A stretch of DNA of 45,326 nt, from NCBI GenBank assembly GCA_031548875.1, contig JAVBQQ010000027.1, forward strand, positions 1 through 45,326, read 5' to 3'. A program made the translations under genes and the position numbers. Origin of the DNA: JAAYCI01 sp031548875 (GTDB lineage Bacteria > Bacillota > Clostridia > Oscillospirales > Ruminococcaceae). The notes below the pieces were generated by a model, which did no database searches, was not told the origin of the DNA, and was given only the letters and a program-made list of their open reading frames with translations. Shown here one piece after another: positions 28,480 through 36,019 of the stretch; position 1 is the first letter of the stretch; the number at the start of each line of letters is the position of its first letter.

Positions 28480-28527
28480 GCTTGTGGCTCCTTCCCGGGT
28501 ATAGTTGTAACCCGAATAGCTGCTTTC

Positions 28528-28555
28528 ATTATACCTGTTCGGAAGGGGAAATCAA
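28528..28555 (-). promoter_or_regulatory. promoter of the wecB operon
   Basis: Minus strand: TTGATT (28550-28555), 16-bp spacer, TATAAT (28528-28533), about 45 bp upstream of wecB. Confidence 0.6.
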
Positions 28556-28752
28556 AGTATTTATGCAAAAGAATTAACCAAAGTACGCAAAACTTGTGCA
28601 AGCACTGTCGCTTCATGCAAGTTTCGTAAAAATATTGGCGAAAATATGAATAAAATTGATACTTCGTCGATTTTTGTCGTTTTTCCATTTGTGTACAAAA
28701 TAATTGTTTCGTCGCAACCAATGTCCTTCCTTCCCCCGTCTCTCGGCGGGAT

Positions 28753-28781
28753 TTGCAATCCCACCGCACATGTCGTATACT
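28753..28781 (+). promoter_or_regulatory. promoter of the GlmU-C-like/glmM operon
   Basis: TTGCAA (28753-28758), 17-bp spacer, TATACT (28776-28781). The 385-bp gap between the divergent starts (28480-28864) otherwise holds an AT-rich stretch at 28550-28700 with no gene I can support. Confidence 0.75.
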
Positions 28782-28864
28782 ATTTTCGTATGAATTCACC
28801 CTGCATTTGGTATCTCCAGCACCCGCACCACGCAATCCCGCAAGCGCGCAAAGGAGCCTTTACC

Positions 28865-29536
28865 ATGTCCATTTACACCAGCCGTGAACTGTTCGATTAT
28901 TCCAAAACGCTGGCCACGCCACTGCTGGAGGCGCACGAATGGCCGTGGGAAGCGCTGGACGGCATCGGCGCTTTTTTGCTCGAGCTGGGGCCGCAGCTTC
29001 CGGCCGACCGGTTCGATCACCCGGCCGAAGGGGTGTGGATCGCCAAAAGCGCCCGGGTGGCACCCACGGCGTCCATCGCCGGGCCGTGCATCGTGGACGA
29101 GGAGGCGGAGGTGCGCCACTGCGCGTTCATCCGCGGCAGCGCCCTGGTGGGCAAGGGCGCGGTGGTGGGCAACTCCACCGAGCTGAAGAACGTGCTGCTG
29201 TTTGACGGCGTTCAGGTGCCCCATTACAATTATGTGGGCGATTCCATCCTGGGCCACAAGGCCCATATGGGGGCGGGCAGCATCACCTCCAACGTGAAGA
29301 GCGACAAGACCCTCGTGGTGGTGAAGGACGGCGCCGAAGCCCGCCCCACCGGCCGCAAGAAGGTGGGCGCCATGCTGGGCGACCATGTGGAGGTGGGCTG
29401 CAACAGCGTGCTGTGCCCCGGCTGTATGCTGGGCCGTGGCTGCACAGTATACCCGCTCAGCTGTGTGCGCGGTGTGGTTCCCCAAAACGCCATCTACAAG
29501 GCGCCGGGCGATATCGTGCCCCGGCGTGCAGAGTGA
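28865..29536 (+). CDS. left-handed beta-helix protein resembling the GlmU acetyltransferase domain
   Basis: A 223-residue protein. The ATG at 28865 follows AAAGGAG. After about 65 residues (including SIYTSRELFDYSKTLATPLL) comes a hexapeptide-repeat beta-helix: AKSARVAPTASIAGPCIVDE, STELKNVLLFDGVQVPHYNY, GDSILGHKAHMGAGSITSNV. The last two resemble the GlmU C-terminal domain (N-Y-V-G-D-S, G-A-G). The pyrophosphorylase domain with its GxGTRM loop is missing, so it is not a full GlmU. It could acetylate glucosamine-1-phosphate or a related sugar phosphate, or be a nucleotidyl-sugar accessory protein. Its location ahead of glmM supports amino-sugar work. Confidence 0.8.
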   Translation: MSIYTSRELFDYSKTLATPLLEAHEWPWEALDGIGAFLLELGPQLPADRFDHPAEGVWIAKSARVAPTASIAGPCIVDEEAEVRHCAFIRGSALVGKGAVVGNSTELKNVLLFDGVQVPHYNYVGDSILGHKAHMGAGSITSNVKSDKTLVVVKDGAEARPTGRKKVGAMLGDHVEVGCNSVLCPGCMLGRGCTVYPLSCVRGVVPQNAIYKAPGDIVPRRAE

Positions 29537-29599
29537 GGGACGATCCGCCTGGTGTTCGGCCATTACGACAAAAAACCAACCCGGAAGGTGGGCAATCAT

Positions 29600-30949
29600 T
29601 TGGCTAGACTGTTTGGTACCGACGGCATTCGAGGCGTGGCGAACGAGGAGATCACCGCCGAACTTGCAATGAGCATCGGCCGCGCCGCCGCGGCGGTGCT
29701 CACACAGGGCCGGCGCCGGCGCCCGCTCGTCGTCATCGGCAAAGACACGCGCATCTCCTCCGACATGCTGGAAAGCGCGTTGGCGGCGGGCCTGTGCTCG
29801 GTGGGCGCGGACGTGATCGAAGTGGGAGTAGTGCCCACGCCGGCCGTGGCTTATCTTGTGGGCCAGTACAAGGCCGACGCCGGCATCATGATATCGGCCA
29901 GCCACAACCCCTACCAGTACAACGGCATCAAGATCTTTAGTGGAGACGGCTTCAAACTGCCCGACGACCTCGAGGACCGCATCGAGTCGCTCGTGCAGGG
30001 ACAGGACGGTGAACCCGCGCTCGCCACGCGTGAGCAGATGGGCGCGCGCACCCGGGCGGTGCGGCCAGTGGACGTCTATGTGGAGCACCTGAAAACCACC
30101 GTGCCCACCTCGCTGGACGGGCTGCGCGTCGCGGTGGACTGCGCCAACGGCTCGGCCGCCATGACGGCCGAAAAACTGTTCAAGGAACTGGGGGCCGAGG
30201 CGCGCATCATCGCCGCCGCCCCCGATGGCACGAACATCAACCTGGACTGCGGCTCCACCCACATGGAGCGCCTGTGCGATCTTGTGCGCGAGGGCGGCTA
30301 CGACGCGGGCGTGGCCTTCGACGGCGACGCCGACCGCTGCCTGTGCGTGGACGAAAAAGGCAGCGTGGTGGACGGCGACTTCATCATGGCCATCTGCGCG
30401 CTGGACATGAAACAGCGCGGCAAGCTCCGGCGCAATACGCTGGTGGGCACCATCATGGCCAACATGGGCCTTGCCAAGTTCTGCGAGGCAAACGATATCC
30501 ACATGGTGCAAACCAAGGTAGGCGACCGGTACGTGCTGGAAGAGATGGAACTGGAAGGCTACCGCTTTGGCGGCGAGCAGAGCGGCCACGTCATCTTTCG
30601 CGATTTTTGCACCACCGGCGACGGCCAGCTCACGGCCATCCAGCTGCTCTGCCACATGCGCCAGTCGGGGCGCAAGCTGTCCGAGCTCGCCTCGGTAATG
30701 ACCCGCTACCCGCAGGAGATGCGCAACGTGACCGTCTCGCCCGAAGGGAAGCTGGCCTTCTACAACAACGACGCCGTGAAGGCGGCCATCAACCAGCAAA
30801 AGGAAACACTGGGCGAAGACGGCCGGGTGGTGGTGCGTGTGTCCGGCACGGAACCGCTCATTCGCGTGATGGCTGAAGGCCTGGACGAAGCGGCCATCCA
30901 AACCGCCGTGGACAACATCGCCCGCGTGGTGGAGGACGAATTGACCTGA
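29600..30949 (+). CDS. glmM: phosphoglucosamine mutase
   Basis: A 449-residue enzyme converting glucosamine-6-phosphate to glucosamine-1-phosphate for UDP-GlcNAc. The TTG start at 29600 (MARLFGTDGIRG) follows GGAAGGTGGG. The phosphoserine loop ISASHNPYQYNGIKIF has catalytic Ser101. The metal loop is FDGDADRC, the sugar loop GGEQSGHVIF, and the phosphate-binding loop RVSGTEPLIRVM. It is 63 nt downstream of the beta-helix gene and probably in the same operon. Together with wecB across the divergent promoter it suggests a UDP-GlcNAc-to-UDP-ManNAc supply line. Confidence 0.96.
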   Translation: MARLFGTDGIRGVANEEITAELAMSIGRAAAAVLTQGRRRRPLVVIGKDTRISSDMLESALAAGLCSVGADVIEVGVVPTPAVAYLVGQYKADAGIMISASHNPYQYNGIKIFSGDGFKLPDDLEDRIESLVQGQDGEPALATREQMGARTRAVRPVDVYVEHLKTTVPTSLDGLRVAVDCANGSAAMTAEKLFKELGAEARIIAAAPDGTNINLDCGSTHMERLCDLVREGGYDAGVAFDGDADRCLCVDEKGSVVDGDFIMAICALDMKQRGKLRRNTLVGTIMANMGLAKFCEANDIHMVQTKVGDRYVLEEMELEGYRFGGEQSGHVIFRDFCTTGDGQLTAIQLLCHMRQSGRKLSELASVMTRYPQEMRNVTVSPEGKLAFYNNDAVKAAINQQKETLGEDGRVVVRVSGTEPLIRVMAEGLDEAAIQTAVDNIARVVEDELT

Positions 30950-30962
30950 CCTCGACGCAAAG

Positions 30963-31000
30963 AGCCCGCCCGGTGTCGACCGGACGGGCTTTATTTTTTT
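30963..31000. terminator. terminator after glmM
   Basis: AGCCCG-C-CCGGT (30963-30974) with ACCGG-A-CGGGCT (30979-30990), one mismatch, then TTATTTTTTT. It also lies just past the stop of the convergent lipoprotein gene. Confidence 0.88.
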
Positions 31001-31016
31001 GTTTCGTTCAACCTTC

Positions 31017-31769
31017 TTACTTCGCCTTGGACGACGCGGCGAATGAGGCCGCGCTCGATGCGCTCGATGCGTCGGAAGCACCCGACGCATCCGAGGGCGA
31101 CGAAACTGGCGCGCTGCTGCTGGCGGGCTTTGGCTTGGGCGCGCCCTCCTGCTCAAACAGGTCGCCGCTGTGGGTGAGCCCGAAAGCGCCCCCGCTGTAA
31201 GAAAAGCGGTATTCGTCCTGCAAAGTGAAGGTCAGCTCCATCTGGTCGCTGCCGCTAAAGTCTTCCAACTCGAAATTTTCGAGGGTGAGGTCTTCTTTTT
31301 CGATGTGCAGAGTGAGCGTACCTCCCGCGGCGGTATAGCTGCCACGAGCCTCACACAGCCCCTCTCCGGAATTGAAGCGGAAGACGAACCGTTCGCCTTT
31401 TTCGAACTGGATATAAGGTTCGCGCCCTTCGCGAAAGCGCTCCAGGCGGCAGAAATATGGCGCATCGGTGCGCAGCGAGACGGCCGGAGCCGCGGGCGCC
31501 GCCGAAACCGAACCGGACGCCGGATCCGACCCGCTTTGGGTGCCGGACACATCGCCCGGCACACTGCTCGAAGCGGCGACGGACACGGAAGAACCGCCGG
31601 ATGCGGAAGACCCGTCCGAAGAAGAAACGGAACTGCCGGACGACGAACCGGAACCGGAATCATCGCCCTTGCTGCAGGCAGCCAGCGGCAGGCCCAAAAC
31701 CAGCACAAGCGCAAGCAAGGCCAGCAGGGCGGCGCCCCTGCGCATTGGAAGGTGGTGTCTCACGTTCAT
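31017..31769 (-). CDS. lipoprotein with Ser-rich linkers, unknown function
   Basis: A 250-residue protein. The ATG at 31769 follows GAGGAAAGGA. A lipobox (LGLPLAAC, Cys about 32) ends a signal peptide, so it is anchored to the outer face of the membrane. A Ser/Gly-rich low-complexity linker of about 60 residues follows, then a beta-rich domain of about 110 residues (AVSLRTDAPYFCRLERF, GTLTLHIEKEDLTLENFELE) with two cysteines. A second Ser/Ala-rich tail ends the protein. I do not recognise the central domain. It lies 20 nt downstream of a GNAT gene, probably in one operon. Confidence 0.8.
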   Translation of the reverse strand: MNVRHHLPMRRGAALLALLALVLVLGLPLAACSKGDDSGSGSSSGSSVSSSDGSSASGGSSVSVAASSSVPGDVSGTQSGSDPASGSVSAAPAAPAVSLRTDAPYFCRLERFREGREPYIQFEKGERFVFRFNSGEGLCEARGSYTAAGGTLTLHIEKEDLTLENFELEDFSGSDQMELTFTLQDEYRFSYSGGAFGLTHSGDLFEQEGAPKPKPASSSAPVSSPSDASGASDASSASSAASFAASSKAK

Positions 31770-31789
31770 TGATCCTTTCCTCGTGCCTG

Positions 31790-32296
31790 TCAGGGCACCA
31801 GCTTTTCAAATACGAAGTCGTCCATCACATAGCCGCCGCCAATGTCCACCACCTGCTCGCGCACAAGGGCGAAGCCCATCTTGCGGTAGGCGGCCACGGC
31901 GCGGTCGTTGCCACGGTTGGCCGTCATCCACACCACGCCGCAGCCATGGCGGCGGGCCACGGTATCCACAAAGCCCAGCAACATCGGGGTGTACCCCTCG
32001 CCCCGGTAGCTGGCCAGGAGGTACAGCTTGCTCAGCAAAAGGCGCCCATCCTTGGGCTGCACGCCAATGTAGCCTGCGTTGTTGCCGCCCACACGGAAGA
32101 GATAGTACAGGTACCCCTGCGTGTCGATCTGGTCAGTGATGGCTGCCGTCGATTGAAAGTTGTCCACCATATAGCGGATCTGTTCGCGGGCCAAAAGCCC
32201 GGCGTAGCACTCGTTCCAGATCGCGTCGGCCAGCGCGGCCGTCACCGCGATGTCCTGCGGGGTACGCACGGGCTCTAATGAGAGGATGTTTTCCAT
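31790..32296 (-). CDS. GNAT family N-acetyltransferase
   Basis: A 168-residue protein from the ATG at 32296, which GGCGGTGG precedes. A GTG three codons upstream has no site. The acetyl-CoA loop is LYLLASYRGEGYTPML (R-G-E-G-Y), followed by the conserved VWMTANRGNDRAVAAYRKMGF. The substrate is unknown. The N-terminus (DIAVTAALADAIWNECY, LLAREQIRYMVDNF) is of the type seen in RimI-like or YitI-like clostridial acetyltransferases. Confidence 0.88.
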   Translation of the reverse strand: MENILSLEPVRTPQDIAVTAALADAIWNECYAGLLAREQIRYMVDNFQSTAAITDQIDTQGYLYYLFRVGGNNAGYIGVQPKDGRLLLSKLYLLASYRGEGYTPMLLGFVDTVARRHGCGVVWMTANRGNDRAVAAYRKMGFALVREQVVDIGGGYVMDDFVFEKLVP

Positions 32297-32404
32297 TGTA
32301 TCCACCGCCTGTGCCGGCCATGTGAAAAAACGCCGGCGTTTCTATAAATATCTTTTCTAAAACGATGTTCGCGTTTGGTAGTGTACCATCAAAAAAGGGT
32401 GGGG

Positions 32405-32890
32405 TCAATCCCCTTTCCGTCCCTTCCCGGTCACCTGCCCGGGCGTGATGCGCCACACGGCCGTGTGCGCAAGGCCCTGCTCGACGCTAAGGAGCGCGGC
32501 GTCCATGTGGGCGGGCAGGTATTTTTGCGCCAACGCCAACAGCACCCGGCGCTTGAGCGCCTCGTCCTGCACGAGGGATGCCCTGCCGTGCACCACCGCG
32601 CTCTCGTACAGGGTGGTGCAAGTTCCCGCAAAAATCGGCTGCACCGGCCCCACCACGCAAAAGCCCACTCGGGCCTCCCGGGCCAGGTTGTCGGTCTTTT
32701 CGCCCTGCATGGCGCTGTGGAAATAGATCTCGCCGTCCAGCAGCACGTAAGAGAGCGGCACCCCCGTGGGGCGGCCGTCCTCCCCCATGGTGGACAGCAC
32801 GCCGTAGCTGCCCTCCTCCAGGATGCGCAGCGTTTCCTCGGGCGGCAGCGCACGGTCCTTGCGGCGTATGGGGCGGTAGATGTCCGACAT
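32405..32890 (-). CDS. pyridoxamine 5'-phosphate oxidase-like flavin protein (NimA type)
   Basis: A 161-residue split-barrel protein. The ATG at 32890 follows AAAGGAGG. Features include the early arginine-rich start MSDIYRPIRRKDR, then ILEEGSYGVLSTMGEDGRPT, VPLSYVLLDGEIYFHSA, EKTDNLAREARVGFCVVG and the cap YESAVVHGRA. This pattern fits the NimA-like subgroup of small FMN- or haem-binding proteins associated with nitroimidazole tolerance; resistance cannot be inferred from sequence alone. It is 63 nt downstream of the hydroxyacid dehydrogenase gene. Confidence 0.88.
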   Translation of the reverse strand: MSDIYRPIRRKDRALPPEETLRILEEGSYGVLSTMGEDGRPTGVPLSYVLLDGEIYFHSAMQGEKTDNLAREARVGFCVVGPVQPIFAGTCTTLYESAVVHGRASLVQDEALKRRVLLALAQKYLPAHMDAALLSVEQGLAHTAVWRITPGQVTGKGRKGD

Positions 32891-32953
32891 GGGGCCTCCT
32901 TTTCCGGTGGATATGGCCGCTTGCACCGGGCAGCAGCCGTTGAATTCATAAAA

Positions 32954-33904
32954 TCAGCTCACCACGTTGACCGGTTCGCCGGCCAAAAAGGCGCGCAGGT
33001 TGGCCGCGGCGGCCTCGATGAGCCGGACGCGTGTCTCCTTGGCCACCCAGGCCACATGCGGGGTGATGACACAGTTGCGGGCGGTGCGCAGAGGGTTGTC
33101 GTCCGCCATCGGCTCCCGGGACACCACGTCCAGCCCGGCCGCGAGGAGGCGGCCGCTGTTCAGCGCCGAAGCAAGGTCTTCGTCGTTCACGATGGCCCCG
33201 CGCGCGGTGTTCAGCAGGATGGCGCCCGGCTTCATCTCGGCGATGGTCTCCCGCCGGATGAGGTTTTGCGTTTCAGGCGTCAGTGGGCAGTGCAAGCTCA
33301 CCACATCGGCACGGTGCAGCAGGTCGAACAGCTGGGTGTACTCGGCGATGGTGCGACCTTCTTCGGTGGGGCGGGAACCGGTGGCCAGCACCTGCATGCC
33401 AAAGGCCTGCGCGATGCGCCCGGCCCGCCGGCCGATGCTGCCGAACCCGATGACGCCGAACACCTTGCCGGCCAGTTCGGCCAGCGGCTCGTCCCAGTAA
33501 CACCAGCCTCGCCGGGGCCAGCTGCCCTCGCGCACCGAGGCGCCCAGCGCCCCCACGTGGTTGGTGACCTCAAGCAGCAGCGCAAAGGTGTGCTGGGCCA
33601 CGGCGTCGGTGGCGTAGCCGGGCACATTGGTCACCGTGATGCCCAGGTCCCGCGCGGCGCCCAGGTCCACAACATTGTACCCGGTGGATAGAAGGCCGAT
33701 GTAGCGCAGATTGGGGCAGGCGCGCATCACATCGGCCGTCAGGACGGTCTTGTTCGAGAGGCAGGCCTCCGCGTCGCCGATGCGGGCCGCCACCTCCGCT
33801 TTGGGGGTGTCCGGCCAGGCGACGAACGCGCCCAGCGCTTCAAAGGGCTTCCACGAGATATCCCCGGAGTTGGATTTGTCTGTGTCCAGCGCGACAATCT
33901 TCAC
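32954..33904 (-). CDS. D-isomer-specific 2-hydroxyacid dehydrogenase (glycerate/hydroxypyruvate type)
   Basis: A 316-residue NAD(P)-dependent enzyme. The start is a GTG at 33904 (MKIVALDTDK) behind AAAGGAG. It has the nucleotide-binding VFGVIGFGSIGRRAGRIAQA, then HCPLTPETQNLI, LLNTARGAIVNDEDL and the C-terminal catalytic ITPHVAW (His). Closest in character to glycerate dehydrogenase/hydroxypyruvate reductase (HprA type), but related enzymes act on lactate, phosphoglycerate or other 2-ketoacids. Two tandem hairpins without a T run (33948-33978) lie in its upstream region. Confidence 0.9.
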   Translation of the reverse strand: MKIVALDTDKSNSGDISWKPFEALGAFVAWPDTPKAEVAARIGDAEACLSNKTVLTADVMRACPNLRYIGLLSTGYNVVDLGAARDLGITVTNVPGYATDAVAQHTFALLLEVTNHVGALGASVREGSWPRRGWCYWDEPLAELAGKVFGVIGFGSIGRRAGRIAQAFGMQVLATGSRPTEEGRTIAEYTQLFDLLHRADVVSLHCPLTPETQNLIRRETIAEMKPGAILLNTARGAIVNDEDLASALNSGRLLAAGLDVVSREPMADDNPLRTARNCVITPHVAWVAKETRVRLIEAAAANLRAFLAGEPVNVVS

Positions 33905-34050
33905 GAAAGGCGTTCTCCTTTCCAGGGGGCGTTTTCGAGTGCATCTTCCGTTCCTTGGGAACGGTTGCCCGTTAGGGCGGGATAGCGCAAACTGAAAACA
34001 CACGGGGCATGAGAAGCCGCCCCGCGATTGATACCGGTCATGCCTTCAAC

Positions 34051-34593
34051 TCATTCGTTCAATCTGGCAACGATCTCGCGGCAGGCGGCGAGGGCAGCCT
34101 CGTCCTGCGCGGCGGGATGGTCGTCCGTCTGCAGGCTCAGCGCCGTGCCCACAAGCTCAGCGTTCATGATCGTCAGCATGCTTTTGGCCGCCTTCAGGGC
34201 TTGTTCGTGGCCTCCATAGCCGCCGCCCGTGAGCAGGATGGCCCCCTTTTTGCGCCTGCCCCGGCGGGGCAGCGCATCAAACTTTTGCTGGTAGTACGCC
34301 TGGAAGCGGCTTTTCACGCCCAGCAGCGGCGGCGTGAGCGTGCCAAAGTTGATGGGCGATGCGATGACCACAGCATCCGCGTCCTCCACCCGGGCGTACA
34401 CCTCCTGCATCGCGTCCTGCACGGCGCAACCGTCGTGCGTCCAGCACCAGCGGCAGTCGATGCAGGCGGAGATGCCATCGTAAAATGCCGAAACGAGATG
34501 CACGTCGCCCGTCAGCCCGGCCAATACCGGGGCCAGCAGGGCGGCCGTCTCCCCCGCCTCGCGGGGGCTGCCGTTCAAAACGAGTGTTTTCAT
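34051..34593 (-). CDS. NADPH-dependent FMN reductase / flavodoxin-like oxidoreductase
   Basis: A 180-residue flavodoxin-fold protein. The ATG at 34593 follows AGAAGGTG. It shows the N-terminal VLNGSPREAGETAALL phosphate loop, a cysteine group (SACIDCRWCWTHDGCAVQD) typical of iron-sulfur-associated or redox-active members, and ADAVVIASPINFGTLTPPL for FMN binding, with LLTGGGYGGHEQ later. Such proteins reduce flavins, quinones or nitro compounds; the specific role is unknown. It is followed by the hydroxyacid dehydrogenase gene after about 146 nt. Confidence 0.88.
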   Translation of the reverse strand: MKTLVLNGSPREAGETAALLAPVLAGLTGDVHLVSAFYDGISACIDCRWCWTHDGCAVQDAMQEVYARVEDADAVVIASPINFGTLTPPLLGVKSRFQAYYQQKFDALPRRGRRKKGAILLTGGGYGGHEQALKAAKSMLTIMNAELVGTALSLQTDDHPAAQDEAALAACREIVARLNE

Positions 34594-34766
34594 TGGTACA
34601 CCTTCTTTTTAAGATGTGGCGGTCATGTAACACGTCCATTTTCATACGCTTGAGACAAAGGGATGCCTTCAAATCCGAACCCGGGTGCTCGTCCGGCGTA
34701 AGCGGGCGGCGCTCCTCCGCTCAAGCTCCACCACCCAAGCGAACAGCATCCCTGCCACCCCTTCCT

Positions 34767-35513
34767 TTACCCCTTGGCCTTGCCCTGCGCCGCCACACTC
34801 TTCGCCTTGGCTTCTATCTCGGCAGCGTCGCCCAGGTAGAACTTGTCCAACACCTTGAAATCGCCGTCGAACTCATACACCAGCGGTACGCCGGTGGGGA
34901 TATTCACATCGATGATCTCCTTGTCGCTCAGCCCGTCGAACACCTTTACCAGCGCCCGCAGCGAGTTGCCGTGCGCGGTGATGAGCACCCGCTTGCCCGC
35001 CAGCATCTGCGGGCGGATGACCTCATCGAAGAAGGGCATTACCCGCGCGATGGTGATCTCCAAGCTCTCGGTGAGCGGTAGCAGCTTCGGGTCCACCTCC
35101 CGGTACTGGGCCTGCAGGCGTGGGTTGCGCTGGTCGTCCTCCTCCAGTGGAGGCGGCGTCACGTCAAAGCTGCGGCGCCAGATGAGCACCTGGTCTTCGC
35201 CGTATTTCTCGGCCGTCTCGGTCTTGTTCAGCCCCTGCAGGGCGCCGTAGTGGCGCTCGTTCAGCTGCCAGCTCTTGGTAACGGGCAGCCAGTCGCGGTC
35301 CATCTCACGCAGGGCGATATTCTGCGTGTGGATGGCGCGCTTGAGGTAGGAGGTGTGGCAGATGTCAAAATCATACCCCTCTTTGGCCATCAGACGGCCG
35401 GCCTCGGCGGCCTCTTCACGGCCCTTGTCCGAAAGGGGAACGTCCGTCCAGCCGGTAAACAGGTTCAAACGGTTCCATTCGCTCTCACCGTGACGCAACA
35501 GCACAAGTTTCAC
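34767..35513 (-). CDS. gpmA: 2,3-bisphosphoglycerate-dependent phosphoglycerate mutase
   Basis: A 248-residue enzyme, the normal length, interconverting 3- and 2-phosphoglycerate in glycolysis. The GTG start at 35513 follows AAGGAGG with eight bases between. The active site LLRHGESEWN contains the phosphohistidine. Further motifs are LFTGWTDVPLS, LNERHYGALQGLNKTE and VLITAHGNSLRAL (second His). The tail AEIEAKAKSVAAQGKAKG is slightly longer and basic. It appears monocistronic under its own promoter. Confidence 0.97.
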   Translation of the reverse strand: MKLVLLRHGESEWNRLNLFTGWTDVPLSDKGREEAAEAGRLMAKEGYDFDICHTSYLKRAIHTQNIALREMDRDWLPVTKSWQLNERHYGALQGLNKTETAEKYGEDQVLIWRRSFDVTPPPLEEDDQRNPRLQAQYREVDPKLLPLTESLEITIARVMPFFDEVIRPQMLAGKRVLITAHGNSLRALVKVFDGLSDKEIIDVNIPTGVPLVYEFDGDFKVLDKFYLGDAAEIEAKAKSVAAQGKAKG

Positions 35514-35560
35514 GGGTGGGTCCTCCTTGCAATACGTTAAAAGTTTTGGGTCATGTGTCC

Positions 35561-35589
35561 AGTATAGCACTCCGGCCTGGCAAGGGCAA
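35561..35589 (-). promoter_or_regulatory. promoter of gpmA
   Basis: Minus strand: TTGCCC (35584-35589), 17-bp spacer, TATACT (35561-35566). The rest of the 35590-35790 gap holds no gene I can support. Confidence 0.6.
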
Positions 35590-35795
35590 ATGTATGCGCG
35601 CCAGGCCCGGAGGCACAAATCATCACTTGTTTTGAAAATAACGATCGGCGCCAAATGTGTGGCGTTCCTTCGCCAAACTGCGCAGGATTGTCAATGCGAT
35701 CGGGGTCGCATCGCCAGCTTCCGATGCCCCGCTTGCGAAAACGGCTGTTTTTGCCCCGCAAAAGACATTTTTCAACTTCTCAACAATAACAAAAT

Positions 35796-35850
35796 GTTGT
35801 AAATATTGTGTAAAATAGAGATTGACACCACAATATCTAGTGTGGTACTC
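35796..35850 (+). promoter_or_regulatory. nrdD promoter with tandem NrdR boxes
   Basis: CCACAATATCTAGTGT (35828-35843) matches the NrdR consensus ACACWATATCTWGTGT at 15 of 16 positions. A poorer copy, GTTGTAAATATTGTGT (35796-35811, 10 of 16), begins exactly 32 bp upstream, the three-turn spacing usual for NrdR box pairs. The better box lies just downstream of a perfect -35 TTGACA (35822-35827), inside the spacer; the -10 is weak (TACTCT, 35846-35851). Binding would block the polymerase, giving repression when dATP/ATP loads NrdR. nrdR itself is not in the window. Confidence 0.8.
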
Positions 35851-35889
35851 TTTTTTTCATAGACGATTACTGGTTAACGTGGTACAGTA

Positions 35890-35943
35890 GCGCCCTGCAT
35901 TGGGTCATCGCTTGCCTGGGGCAGGCCGGGCGCCTCCGATGAC
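35890..35943 (+). ncRNA. structured nrdD leader, possible pseudoknot (candidate)
   Basis: Three perfect helices are possible in the roughly 160-nt leader: GCGCCC (35890-35895) with GGGCGC (35928-35933); GTCATCG (35904-35910) with CGATGAC (35937-35943); and GCCTG (35914-35918) with CAGGC (35922-35926). The first two interlock (5' arm, 5' arm, 3' arm, 3' arm), so they form either a pseudoknot or two alternative states. No known riboswitch class is recognised. Chance pairing in GC-rich RNA is a real alternative. Confidence 0.35.
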
Positions 35944-36019
35944 AGACCGGGTGCCGATCGATACAGGATACGACAATTGTTTTGCAGGCCAATAAAAAAG
36001 CAGCGGAGGAACATGTTCC

